This document shows, one piece after another, positions 21,757 through 32,474 of a stretch of 64,000 nucleotides of DNA. The notes below the pieces were generated by a model. That model did not search any database. It saw only the letters and a list, made by a program, of their open reading frames with translations, and was not told the DNA's origin. The position numbers and the translations under genes were made by a program. Numbering within the stretch: the stretch's first letter is position 1; every line of letters begins with the position of its first letter. Source of the DNA: Epichloe hybrida (Eukaryota; Ascomycota; Sordariomycetes; Hypocreales; Clavicipitaceae); NCBI GenBank assembly GCA_019022495.1, contig JAFEKR010000003.1:1922001-1986000 (forward strand), in the 5' to 3' direction.

Positions 21757-22968
21757 TTATGCTATCTTTCTTCCCACATTGCCGACGCCAGTGCCCTTGA
21801 CCGAAACAATGACATCACCCGTGTCGTCTCCAACGTCTCTCAACCCCCAGCTACTTGCGCCGAATGTCTTCAAGTCTCTTGCTAATGAAACCATGTCCTC
21901 TGTTGCCAGTACGTCCTTGCCTATCCGTAACCGACCAACATCCTCTGAGCCCATTGCCATGAGAACGAGAACCGCGCCCGCCGAGACCTGAGTGACGCAC
22001 CCGCCTTTCGCGATTGTCTCCAACAACTGGTACGCGCATCGTGTCCCGATATCCTCGGGAACCATGCCTCCCGACGCAGGTACCACCACGTCTGCGGAAT
22101 AGAAGACCCCAACAGCAGTGGATTCGGCGACGAGACTCAGTCCAAAGCCGATCCCGAGACGCCGTTTACTTCTTGCCTTGTCCCCGGTTGGCACCAACGG
22201 CGCTTGATCATATTGAGCAGCAATGTGAATATCCGAAACGAGCGGGTTGAGAATTCCGCGCGCGGAATGGATCATGCGGCCGTTATTGGAAGCCGACACA
22301 CCTGTGCTGTATGCGACGCCTCGTACTCTCTTTATTCTACCCGAACTGCGATTCAGATGCAGCGTCTTGGGCAGCCGAACCTGACTTGCGAACCGGAGCT
22401 CGACACACCCACCACCACCTTTGCCGCCTGGGCCGGCGCACGATCTTTGCAACACCCTAAGCTCGATTCTGACTGACGGGATGCCGAAGAGCGCAAAGAT
22501 GGGGAGGATGGCGGTTCGGAAAGTATCGACAGACACGTCACCGGTTTCCGTGGCAGACGTAATGACGCCGGACCCAGAGAAGCGCACATTCATGTGTGCT
22601 TTCGAGAACGGCGCCAGGAGACAGAGGGGGAGGAGGAAATACGTGATGCCCCTTGTGCAAGTGTCGGGAATGTTGTGCTGAATGACATCTCCGTCAACTG
22701 CGCCCTGCCCTGCAATGGCGCCGGTGATCAGGCCTGGGTGAAAGGTCATGGTCGTACCGGTGTATGAGATTTGCATCGAGCTGCCATTGGTAACGGCCTC
22801 GAGGAGTCGGAGGAACGAGATCTCATGGGGAGCCAGACCTGGATTCGTGGGTGATGTGCTCCGAATCTTGGATATGTGCACGGGTCGGCCGGTGAGGGTT
22901 GAGATTGTGAGCCGTCTGGTAAACGAGCGGTGGCCCGTGAACCTTAGATATTCTTGAGAATTGGACAT
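21757..22968 (-). CDS. RCL1: RNA 3'-terminal phosphate cyclase-like protein Rcl1
   Basis: Single exon, 403 aa. It begins YLRFTGHRSFTRRLTISTLT and continues with GLAPHEISFLRLLEAVTNGS, FHPGLITGAIAG and the long C-terminal alpha/beta repeats of the RNA cyclase fold (AESTAVGVFYSADVVVPASG). The start differs from catalytic cyclases and fits the eukaryotic Rcl1 branch. Family knowledge: nucleolar, partner of the GTPase Bms1, needed for the A2 cleavage of pre-18S rRNA; it lacks cyclase activity. Its 3' end converges on DSC4 with a 98-bp gap, and its 5' end is divergent from the PPR gene. Confidence 0.95.
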   Translation of the reverse strand: MSNSQEYLRFTGHRSFTRRLTISTLTGRPVHISKIRSTSPTNPGLAPHEISFLRLLEAVTNGSSMQISYTGTTMTFHPGLITGAIAGQGAVDGDVIQHNIPDTCTRGITYFLLPLCLLAPFSKAHMNVRFSGSGVITSATETGDVSVDTFRTAILPIFALFGIPSVRIELRVLQRSCAGPGGKGGGGCVELRFASQVRLPKTLHLNRSSGRIKRVRGVAYSTGVSASNNGRMIHSARGILNPLVSDIHIAAQYDQAPLVPTGDKARSKRRLGIGFGLSLVAESTAVGVFYSADVVVPASGGMVPEDIGTRCAYQLLETIAKGGCVTQVSAGAVLVLMAMGSEDVGRLRIGKDVLATEDMVSLARDLKTFGASSWGLRDVGDDTGDVIVSVKGTGVGNVGRKIA

Positions 22969-23355
22969 GTCGCCTTCTGTCGTTCGTCGTTGATATATAC
23001 GCTATCCACCCCCCAGCGTTTGGCGCACGAGGAGGTTGAACAAGAAAATAAATTTCTGCCATGAGCGGCGGGTCGCGGTCGCCATATGAGAAAGGCAGGC
23101 GGTGGGGCTAGGCGGTGATCCACTATAATAATAGCGCGCTTATCGCTCTTACAGTGGGGTACATGTTAATCCGTGCTTATCGATAAAGGACCGCTGAAAC
23201 TTTACGTAGGGGAGCTTGTGCTGCTCGTCACAGCCAAATGCTTGGGGGCTTCGTGGAGAAAAAAAGCCATCAGACGCTTTGGTACGTTTTCCACCCATTT
23301 ATCTCATCACTAGGCAACGGGCGACGGGGAACGGGCGAGGCACGCCCAAAGAAGC
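22969..23355. promoter_or_regulatory. Divergent promoter RCL1/PPR gene
   Basis: 387 bp between two divergent ATG codons, so both promoters lie here. I see no recognisable element beyond short AT-rich stretches. Confidence 0.55.
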
Positions 23356-25872
23356 ATGCCTTGTCGGCCATTTCTGTTCGATTTGCGAAGCCGAAATGGC
23401 CCAATTTGTCGGTCCTGTGTGCTCGCCATTCGGCACAAGACAATGCAGCCGAGAATAGCTGCGTACAGCTCGCACGCCGTGTCGTCGAGGGCAAGAACAA
23501 AAGCGCGATCCCGGGAAAATACCTCTGTATCAAGACCGCCGAGCAAGTCAGAAATGGAGAAATACCTACAGGGGCTGAAAGAGCTGCAGCAGGCGTCGAT
23601 ATTGGAGGAACAGACAAAAGGCTTCTCAGTACGATTCTTTGAGCAGGACGAACACAAGCGAAGCGAGCTGCCGAATGGCGACGCTTTTGGGGATTCCGTG
23701 GGCAAGCTCGATGGATCTGAATTCAAGGAGGCCCTCCGTGATATACAATCGAGCTTGGGCTCCAAGGAAGAACGAGATGCTTTTCAAGCAGTCTTGCGAG
23801 AAGTGGGTGGCGGTGATATGAACCACGTCGGGTCTGCAACCGGCCTCGAGAAGATGATGGAAAGATTGGAGACCTATACTAAATCGATAGACGCCGAAAT
23901 CGAGAGCGCCGGCTCAAACTTGCCCCGGCATGTTCTGGATGAGCTGCAAAGGGACTTGCGCAATCTACCCTTGTTCGACGAAACCTTGAGATCACGAAAA
24001 ACCGTTCCACAGATTTCCGAGAAGCCATGGACGCCGAACCAGCGAAAGAAAATCAGCAGACTGAATATGACCCTGGCAAGAGCCTTCAAGGAGTCCCGTC
24101 GCGAATCTGGTTTGACCAAGAGTACTGTATCAGCGGTCTACAAAGCCTACCATGCGGCCAGAATTACTCTGGCCCGCAGTTGGAGCCACGTTCCAACCGA
24201 TGTGTGGGACTTCCTGTGGACAGTGCTTTCCGCCGAAGAATCCATCAACATCCATCGCTTAGCCCATGTGGCCATGTTGTCAAGAGACATGAGCGAGGCC
24301 AGAGTGAGACTGAGCCCTTCCCAGCAGCTCCTCACCATTGAGGCTGTTTTTGTGGATGGATGGGAGTCCAAAGCTATAGAAAACTGGAAACGATGCGTTA
24401 GCACCTTGGGGGAAGATAGGGCTGAGACATTCCAGAGTTATTGGGAGCTCGGCGTACGGATTTTCTGCCGAGTCGGCGACATGGATCAAGCCGAGAGAGC
24501 GGTGGACCGGCTCTTTGAGAAGCACAGCGATCCGCGTATCTTGATGCCCCTTATCCGCACATATTCCGAGCAAGCAACACCGGAAAGTCAAGGACGTGCA
24601 TGGGACGCATATCGCAAGATGAGAGACCTCCTCGGGAAGGAAATGAAGCTTGCAGACTATGACCAAGTCGTCTCGTACTTTCTGACTACAAACCAAACGG
24701 AAAACGCGCTTTATGCATTCGTCGATATGATGAGCGATGGAGAAATCGACTTGAAGAAACAAAAGTACATGCCGTCGGTCGTGGCAAACAAGTTTTTCCT
24801 TGGCAAGTGGCTCAAGCGACTCATCGGCGCTGGTGACTTGAATGGCGCATTCAATGTTGTCAACTTCATGCGGCAAAGAGGCGTGGATGCGTCCCCGATC
24901 CATCTAAACGGGCTCATTGGCGCGTGGCAGAGATCGGGAGGTGCCAGCAACCTGGAATGCGCGGACAAGCTAGGCTGGGACATGATTGAATCTCGGATTC
25001 GCTTCGTCAGATGGAGAGCGTCTGCGCAAGGCGCTGTCCCTGTTCCTGCCCAGGCAGACTCTGCGTCGCCACCATGGCCGAGAGCAACACTGGAAACATT
25101 CTCTCTCTTGGCAGAGAACTACCGGCTCCGGGAACTCCATACACGCATGGCGGCCTTATGGGATGCGTTCCGCGATGCAGAAATCAGCCCAGATGCCTTC
25201 ATGATGAATCAACTCCTCGAATCACACCTCCAAGCAGGTCAGCCCAAAGAAGCGCTTCGCCTCTACCACTCCCTCGTGACGGAAGATCGAGGCATAGCCC
25301 CCGACCCATACACCTTCAGCGCTCTCTGGAAGACGCTCGCTATCAACCGTCTGCACCTCGTGTCTCCCGAGTGCCTCCCCGACGAAATCGACACCACAAG
25401 AACGCTCTTCTCCGAAACACTCAAGCACCGGTCCGTCTTTGAGCCAGGAGGCATCGACGGACAACTTGCGCGCAAGATGCTCCACACCTTTCGTCGTCTG
25501 AAGGACAAGGCCGGCTTTCTTGTCGCCCTCACCACGCTCAAACAAGTCTTTCGATTCTCGCCTTCGGAAACCCTCGTCTTGGAACTTATTCTGGGAACGA
25601 CAAAACTGTCATGGGATAGTCCGCCCCAGAGGAGGCGCTTGATTTTGGCAAAGCGCGCCATGGATGAGGAGCTGCTGGCGTGGGCAGACGGCGACATGGA
25701 GAAGTTGGAGGGCCAGAAGAGGCAGGACGCGCTGTATGAGTATATCCAGAAGAAGTATTGGCCGGGTGGGGATGACGAAGAGAAACGGGAGGTGATGAGG
25801 CAGATGGGCGTGTATGAATTGTTGATGTCGGAAAAGAAGACGAACAAGAGGGTGCGAGAGGGTGCATTTTGA
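23356..25872 (+). CDS. Mitochondrial-type pentatricopeptide repeat protein
   Basis: Single exon, 838 aa. The N-terminus (MPCRPFLFDLRSRNGPICRS...) is rich in Arg/Ser and lacks acids, as in mitochondrial presequences. The body is alpha-helical with PPR-like units, clearest at GDMDQAERAVDRLFEKH, AGDLNGAFNVVNFMRQRGVD, ISPDAFMMNQLLESHLQAG and APDPYTFSALWKTL. Family knowledge: such proteins bind organelle RNA or help assemble respiratory complexes; the size recalls the complex I assembly factor CIA84 but I cannot confirm that. An internal ATG at 23443 is a second possible start. It ends in a charged tail. Confidence 0.85.
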   Translation: MPCRPFLFDLRSRNGPICRSCVLAIRHKTMQPRIAAYSSHAVSSRARTKARSRENTSVSRPPSKSEMEKYLQGLKELQQASILEEQTKGFSVRFFEQDEHKRSELPNGDAFGDSVGKLDGSEFKEALRDIQSSLGSKEERDAFQAVLREVGGGDMNHVGSATGLEKMMERLETYTKSIDAEIESAGSNLPRHVLDELQRDLRNLPLFDETLRSRKTVPQISEKPWTPNQRKKISRLNMTLARAFKESRRESGLTKSTVSAVYKAYHAARITLARSWSHVPTDVWDFLWTVLSAEESINIHRLAHVAMLSRDMSEARVRLSPSQQLLTIEAVFVDGWESKAIENWKRCVSTLGEDRAETFQSYWELGVRIFCRVGDMDQAERAVDRLFEKHSDPRILMPLIRTYSEQATPESQGRAWDAYRKMRDLLGKEMKLADYDQVVSYFLTTNQTENALYAFVDMMSDGEIDLKKQKYMPSVVANKFFLGKWLKRLIGAGDLNGAFNVVNFMRQRGVDASPIHLNGLIGAWQRSGGASNLECADKLGWDMIESRIRFVRWRASAQGAVPVPAQADSASPPWPRATLETFSLLAENYRLRELHTRMAALWDAFRDAEISPDAFMMNQLLESHLQAGQPKEALRLYHSLVTEDRGIAPDPYTFSALWKTLAINRLHLVSPECLPDEIDTTRTLFSETLKHRSVFEPGGIDGQLARKMLHTFRRLKDKAGFLVALTTLKQVFRFSPSETLVLELILGTTKLSWDSPPQRRRLILAKRAMDEELLAWADGDMEKLEGQKRQDALYEYIQKKYWPGGDDEEKREVMRQMGVYELLMSEKKTNKRVREGAF

Positions 25873-26247
25873 TTTTGCATAACACAATACCCCAATACCA
25901 ATACCTTGGATGGTCCGTCACTGTACAATAACGATTCTCAATCTACTGAAGACTATGCTATTTAATCTTGAGCCCCTATCAGACTTGTGATGCGCAATCC
26001 AAGAACTTTCCGAAAGCGACATGGTACCATCGTACTCGGCACCATGCTGTCCATATTTGGGCCCAACCAAGCGGAGCCAAAAGTGCTTCATCTTTCCTCG
26101 TCTCATTTGAGAACTTCCCACGACTCGAATATAAATGAAGCTGGTTTTTCGTCTTCCCAAAAAAACTCCAGCGCTATGCTATGCCTATGCCGTGACTCAG
26201 AATTCAACACAAAAAAAAAAAAAAGTCGTCCCGAGTTCTCTCCCGCT
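25873..26247. other. Convergent intergenic region
   Basis: Between the 3' ends of the PPR gene and the TAF3-like gene. It contains an A14 run at 26211-26224; no gene seen. Confidence 0.5.
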
Positions 26248-27211
26248 TCAGTAAGTCGACAGCTCATCGAAGAAGATCGTGCGCTTCCTCTTCCGCCCAG
26301 ACCTCCTGAGCGACGCAGCCTCGGGACCATGGTCCCTCACCGACGGCATGGTCTCGTCATCCTGCCGAGCGGCATCATGCCCGACCGTGCCATCGTCTTT
26401 GCTCCCGCTTTTGCCCGACATGCCCCAAACCCTTTGCCAAGACGTCCACTTACCCTACGAAGAAAGATCCATCTCGACGTCATCCTCGCCAAGTCTACTG
26501 CCCACCGAACTCAGGCCTGAGCTGGGCGTGGGTGAGCCTCCTCGGCCATGTCTCCCCGTGCCATTCGTCTGTTTGGACTCCCCCGGGAGCGAGCTTCGCT
26601 GCTGGATCCATTCGCTGATGGTCTTGACGGGCCCGCCTTCCACCTGTATCTCTGCGACGACGTCGAGGGGTTTTCCGATGACTGTCCCGGTATATTTACT
26701 TTCTTCAACTGTTTTGGAGTGCTTCTTTTTAAGAGCTGCCGATATGTGGTTAGCGATGGGGAAAAAAAAAAAAAATTGAGAAACAGGGCCGGGAGCCTGT
26801 ATAGATTTAGATACCATTTAAGTAATCCGTAGCGTCAATGTCGCCATCACCAACCCCCATCTCCATGAGCTCACGCATTCTTTGCCCCGAGAACCATTCG
26901 ATGAATTCTTCTACGCCCCGCACGTCCTCCTCGCCGAGCCACTCCTGCTCCGTGGCAAGTTTCTCGGGTTGCAGCGCGCCGGCGTCTCGCAGAGCCATTC
27001 TGACATCGACGACGGTGTAGTCCCCTGCGTCGCCGTGGTTGTGTATCGAGTGGGAGGCCGCGGACTGGCACAGGGTATACAAATACCGGGCTGCGATGTC
27101 GGTGAGGGAATCCACGACCGACGGCCTGGCGGAGTGGTAGCCCGTAGCTCGGAGGATCTGCAAGATCGAGGGTCGTAGCAAAGCGTGGAAGAAGGCTGGT
27201 TGCGTCGTCAT
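26248..27211 (-). CDS. TAF3: TAF3-like histone-fold protein (Bromo_TP)
   Basis: Three exons, complement of 26248..26407, 26459..26735 and 26815..27211, giving 277 aa. The N-terminal histone fold reads FFHALLRPSILQILRATGYH, SVVDSLTDIAARYLYTLCQ, YTVVDVRMALRDAGAL, the Bromo_TP pattern. The linker LKKKHSKTVEESKYTGTVIG then EGGPVKTISEWIQ is typical of fungal TAF3. Family knowledge: a TFIID subunit pairing with TAF10. The last exon depends on a weak donor (gtaggg); the stronger gtaagt 5 bp downstream would end the protein at MDLSS after 225 aa. With the weak donor a basic tail RRSGRKRKRTIFFDELSTY follows. Start is ATG 27211; no other ATG upstream in frame suits. Confidence 0.82.
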
Positions 27212-27684
27212 CGTGAAGGAGCTGGGAATGGAGCTCGTGTTTCTTGCGTCCTGTTGGTGTGCGGATCCAAGGGGGGGTTTAAATGTGGCGCGCAACCTCG
27301 CTCGTACCGATGGTGTCGCTGTCGTGAAGACCTCATCGGCTGGCTTGCGATTTGATCGCGCGGCACATGGTTGGTTTTAATACTGGAGTGGGTGTGGTGT
27401 GGTTGGGCGCTGTCGGTAATAACCTCAGCTGGCGGGACAGGCAGGAGGGCGGTGTCGGGGGATGGTAATTCCGTATTTCGCACGGTACGTCGTCATCTAA
27501 TCTCAAAATTTTCCGACTCTACTGCGAATTTACTACTCCGCGCGTCTTCATGCTGTTTTCTCTCTGGAGGGGTTCTCTTATTTATTTCTGAATTATTACC
27601 ACTTTGGATGCATGTGATAGCGTTAGACGAATCCCGTGCTTTACATCAAGAAGCTGCCTGCCTTACGCCTGCCTTACGCCTGCC
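27212..27684. other. Intergenic, promoter of the TAF3-like gene
   Basis: 473 bp between the TAF3-like start and the S9C peptidase stop (both minus strand). The right end is part of an 11-bp repeat array. No gene seen. Confidence 0.5.
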
Positions 27685-27702
27685 TTACGCCTGCCTTACG
27701 CC
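27656..27702. repeat. 11-bp minisatellite across a stop codon
   Basis: Four tandem copies of GCCTGCCTTAC plus a partial copy. The S9C peptidase gene ends inside the array: its stop TAA (27685-27687) is part of one unit. Because 11 is not a multiple of 3, each unit gained or lost upstream of the stop would alter the last residues. Confidence 0.85.
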
Positions 27703-30172
27703 GGCCCCTTTCGAATCTGAAATCCCGCTGTACTTGTTAATAAAGTCCAACACCTCCCTGTGCCAGACGACGGAGTTTTCAGGCTTGATGGTCCACTGTG
27801 CACATCAGTAAGGCTTGCAGTTCACGAATCTGCCTCGAAATGTGTCAACTTACGTGGTTCTCGTCAGGGAACACGACGAGCTTGCTTGGAATCTTGCGCG
27901 CCTGCAGGACGTTGAACATGGCAAGACCTTCAGAGATGGGCAGCCGGTAGTCCAGCTCGTTGTGCAAAACCTAATGCGGGAGCCTGGTCAGTGAACTAAA
28001 GCGAGTTTTCGGTGATCAAGGTCACGCACCAGCATTGGGGTTTCCCAGTTGTGGCAATGCAACGATGGATCCCATTTGGCGTAGATATCTCGGCTCTCCC
28101 ACAGCGGGCCACCGAAATCGTGCTCGGGGAAGAAGAGTTCCTCTGTTGACCATTGGTTCTGAGTCGAGAAGACACCATCGTGGCACACGAGTGCCTTGAA
28201 CTTTCGGCCAAGAGGGTGCCCTTGGATCCAGTCTGCCAACCGTCAGTGCTGTGACCTGTCATCCGCAAACGACACGCCGGGGTTGTCAAGGCCACGTACT
28301 GATCATATAGCCTCCATATGATGCCCCCAATGCCACAGCCCGCGAAGTGTCGACGAAATTCACATTCTTCTCCAGATGCTCGAAACACAAGACAAGATCC
28401 TCGTATGGGTTTCCTCCCCAGTTACATGCAATGGCGTCGGTATGCTTCTGGCCGTACCCAGTACTGCCTGCTGGGTTGGGAGCAACGACGACGTAGCCCT
28501 GTTCAGCAAAAATGGCTGGGTTCCATCGCGTGTTCCAGTCATCCGTCCAGGCACTTTGCGGTCCTCCGTGAATGAAGAAAGCCAGCGGATATTTCTTTGA
28601 AGGGTCGAAATTGGACGGCTTCGTTACAAGAGCGTGGACGTCATAGCCCATGGAGCCCCGGTACCAGATGTCGTCTTTCATCGAATCGTTAAGGCCAAAA
28701 GATTTGCCATTCTTGGAGCTCGACGACAGGTCAATGACAGACTTTGACGTGGGATCGAGCACCGTGTACAACGAGCTCTCTACGCGGGACTTGGAGCTGA
28801 CGAGCAGAGCAGGGCCAGCACCTAGAAGTTTGGCATCGCTAATGGACCCTTGTTCATGAACAAGTGTTGGTAATTCCTTTGCTTCGGCGGGAGAAGAGGG
28901 AAGTTTCCAGAGCGCGACTCGCCCATGCTTCTCTGCACCAACGTACAACTCCCTTTCATCGTGGCTCCAGACGATCCAGTCGGGTTTCAGATCCCAGCCG
29001 CCCTCACCATCGCTGGTCTCGTAAAACTCGTGGACTTTGCTCAGGTCGTTGACGTCGGGGATGATGAGCAGCCGAGCTTTGTCTGCTTCGTACTGAATAT
29101 TCTTCATCCTGGCAAACGCAAGCTTTTTGCCATCCTTGTTGAAAGTTGGGGCAACGCTATAACCCTGCAGGTTGCCTGTTTCGACGATCTGAGCAGCCGC
29201 AGGCTTCTCGACAAAGGACTTGATGGGAACGTAGTAGAGATCTGTCTTGGTATACCGTGCAGGGTTGATCTTGGGGTCCTTGGCGACAAAGCAGATGCCT
29301 TGCGTAGAGATGTCAAAATCCCCGGCGCCGCCAAAGGGTGGGACTGGAGACTTCAGATCTGTACCAGCGAGAAGGTTCGTCAAACCAGGGCTTTCGAGAG
29401 TCCACTTGCCGTCAATCTTGGTCAGCTGGCCATACCACAACGAGTTCTCATTGGCAGTTTTCCAAGTATCCCAGTGGCGAACGAAAAGCGAAGTGTAAAT
29501 TCTGGCCGAGTCGTGCGATTCCTGGTCGCCTGGCAGCCAGTAAAGGTCCCCCTTGGGAGTGGTCAGGCCGGCAAAGCAGATGGCCACCTTGCCATTTGAG
29601 AGGACTTTTGTCTTGGGGCTTGAGACGCTTCCAGCCAGATAGTGAATCATCTGGGGTCTGCCAAAATGACGATCAGTTAGCTCCTCTAGTTTTGGCTTGT
29701 TTGAGCTTGAAAGACTTCGGGACAGGACATGGCTCAGTCGTACTCGGACTTGTCAAGCACACGCCGCGTCATAATCATGGTACATCCATTATCACCACCC
29801 TTGAGATACAGAAGCTCTTTCTCACCAATCCAAACAGGGTCACTGGCTCCAGAGTCTTCAGACACGAGATGGGAAGTTCCTTCCTTGATATTCAGAACGC
29901 GAATCTGACAAGACTTGGAGTGTGTCTCGAAAGAGTAGACAGACACCTAGTTGCACGAGCCTTGTAGTTAGCAACACCTGTACAGAGCACGATATGCTTC
30001 GTGAGCACGCCGCTTGGCTCAATTTTCCCAGCGTAGGTAGGCCCAATTGGCAAATTCCATCGGGGCATACCGTGTAGAGCACCAGCTCGCCAGTCGAATT
30101 GGGAACACCGGATGAGCGGCGAGGTGCCGAGAGGAGCACCTCGGGAGTAAATCGAGCAGCATGGACGGTCAT
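27685..30172 (-). CDS. S9C prolyl-oligopeptidase, dipeptidyl-peptidase 5-like
   Basis: Six exons, complement of 27685..27795, 27854..27970, 28030..28232, 28300..29657, 29744..29946 and 30071..30172, giving 697 aa in one frame. The N-terminal two thirds form a beta-propeller (repeated WSHDERELYVGAE-type strands); the C-terminal alpha/beta-hydrolase has FFIHGGPQ, the nucleophile motif GASYGGYM, Asp in HNELDYRLP and His in PDENHWTIK. Family knowledge: removes dipeptides from peptide N-termini (DppV/DPP5). There is no signal peptide at MTVHAARFTPEVLLSAPR, so unlike secreted DppV this one is probably cytosolic. The C-terminus GVRQA is encoded by the 11-bp repeat array. Confidence 0.93.
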
Positions 30173-30850
30173 TATGGACAATTGAGGATCGGATGAAATC
30201 GATTTGCACCACGGTCCTAGGCTCAGGGCAGAATGGGGAGACCAAGATTTGATTTTGAGGATAAGAGGGGCAAGGGGATCAGAAAGACGGTGTCACAAGT
30301 AGAAAATTTCTGATTTTTTTTTGGAAGAAGAAAATAAAAGAAGAAAACCCCTACACACGCGGGTGATTAACACTGACCAGACAAGTCACCGGGTAGATTA
30401 AAGACGTTCCCAAATCAACGAGCGTCCCAATGGACCACCCCGCAAATGCAACCAGACTGACTGACTGACTGAACCCCGCACCACCGCACCAAAGAGCACC
30501 CGGATGGGCGGCCATGATGGAGGAGGGGTAAGTGGGAATGTACGACACAGAATGCAAATACTCTTCATGAACGCCCACCTGACTCGCAGCATATTGTAGT
30601 GCCTCCGCATCGAATAGCTGCTTTCAACATCGATATTTTCTAGCCCAGCTCCTTCGCGTCCAGGTGGTAGGACTATCCTTCAGAGCTGATGCAGCATAAC
30701 ACACATCGGTATCTCGATCGTAGACCGCAAAACACCAATTTCCAGAAGCATCGCGGCCAAACCAGTGCCTCATTGCAGCATACACATTTCCGCTAGATCC
30801 AAAACTCCCGAACCATAAAAGCCGCCAAACCAATCGCCGACAACAAAAAT
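30173..30850. other. Intergenic, no gene seen
   Basis: Promoter of the S9C peptidase and 3' region of EAF6. It contains a short GACT repeat at 30457-30472 and T/A-rich runs near 30310-30345. Confidence 0.5.
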
Positions 30851-31577
30851 TCACTTCCTCGACGCCCCAAAATTCGTCCTCTTCTTGCCCGTCGCCCCAT
30901 CGTTTTCACTATCCTCAACCTCTTTATCCGCTACCGCCGCCGCCTTCTTCTTCGATTTGCTCTTGTTGCCTGTTCCTGACGAAGGCGTGCCATTGTCTCG
31001 GAATGAAGCGGAAACGGGCGTGGGTGCTGCATGAGACGCGGGTGTCGATCCGGGTGTTGAATCCTGAAGAGCACAAAGAATTTCCATCCGTCAATGACCA
31101 ATGACCCAAGAAGAAAAAAGATTGGCTGAAAGGGGGGAAGAGGGATCCAGGCATCTATCTCAACATACCCCATTATTTGGCCTGTACGATATCGAAGACT
31201 TTGAAAACACTCGATTCTGATCTGCCGGCCCTGCCTTGCGTCTCTGCGCAGCAGCGCTGCTCGTTCCCTTCATGTAATTGTCGAATCCCGTGATGATGTT
31301 GCCGCTTGGTGTACTTTCAAGATAGGACGCTTCCTTGGTCATGATGCTTTCCTCCACTTGGTTCTGGTTCACGGCCATCAGCGAAATTTTCCCCTTGACT
31401 GTTTTCTATCAAATCTGGAGCTGTCAAGAGAAGCCATAAAGGCCGATCATCACTCACCAGTCGCTTGTCAAGTGCTCTGCGCTTCTCGACGAGTTCGCGC
31501 ACTCGTGCCTGGGACTTCTTGTATTCTGCCAGTGTTGGCAATGGCCCTGCGGCGCCGCCATTCTTGTTATCCGCCAT
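30851..31577 (-). CDS. EAF6: NuA4 acetyltransferase subunit EAF6
   Basis: Three exons, complement of 30851..31063, 31169..31405 and 31458..31577, giving 189 aa. Residues 10-110 match Eaf6: LAEYKKSQARVRELVEKRRA (coiled coil), VEESIMTKEASYLESTPSGN and IITGFDNYMKGTSS, then FSKSSISYRPNN. The C-terminal part is Ser/Thr/Pro-rich then Lys-rich (NKSKSKKKAAA) and ends KKRTNFGASRK, probably a nuclear signal. Family knowledge: a small subunit of NuA4 (histone H4 acetylation) and, in yeast, NuA3. Start at ATG 31577; the frame runs a little further upstream without another ATG. Confidence 0.92.
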
Positions 31578-32474
31578 GCGCAATGCGCAACCGCTGATGA
31601 TACGTTAGAAGAAGCTCAGGTCAGGAGGGGGGTTTTTTTTGTGAGTCGAATGGATGCGCGCTCGATTATGTAGACAACGGGCTTGGGTTGATGGTGCCGT
31701 CGCACAGCAATCTCTATAGAGGAAGATGCGGCTGCCACGTGACCAAGAGCGTTCACCAGGAAGCCGTTGAGAGCTAATTAGAGTTCATGCAATCAGTAAT
31801 CCCATGTCGTCGAAAATTCTACTATTACCAGCCATCTCTTAAAACATTCTCTAGACGCCTCCTGAATTTCGGGTCACTGGATTGCGGGTCGGAGATTTCT
31901 CTTCACCAACGGCTTGCTGGTGTGCACAAAAATATAAAAAAAGGTTCAATCGACTTAGCCAATCAAAGATGGTCATAATGTCGGTCGTTGTACACAAATT
32001 CATTTCCATCCCAGAGCCGAGTTCGCCTTTGCAAAGTAGGCTATCTTCTGAATGGACAAAATGCATCATACCTCGATCCTATTTCCCAATGCTATAGTCC
32101 TGTTCATATATTTTGTATTCATAGTCCCTTCTCCGCGTTCGAGACGATGAAACGACCAAAGACATGCCTATGAAAATCGCTGGCACAACCAACGCAACAA
32201 GCCCCAAGAATCAGGTCGAGTTTTCAAACTATCAAGAAACTGGCCGTATTATTCAATGTCATTATAAGCAAAACATCCCACGTCGATGGTCTGCAATGAT
32301 AGCTGTGTATCATTCATGCTGCATCCCCATTTCTCAAACTGTCTCGTCCGTGTGATGGCTGAGTAATCCGCAACGAAGATCTCACACAATAGTTCACGCC
32401 AAGACATTCGAAATCGAGGCCATGATACCCTACCCAAGCAGGTGTTCACTTTTGAATTCCCACAAAGAATCCTT
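31578..32474. other. Intergenic, no gene seen
   Basis: 0.9 kb containing the EAF6 promoter and the 3' region of the PWI/SR gene. No other coding signal. Confidence 0.5.
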
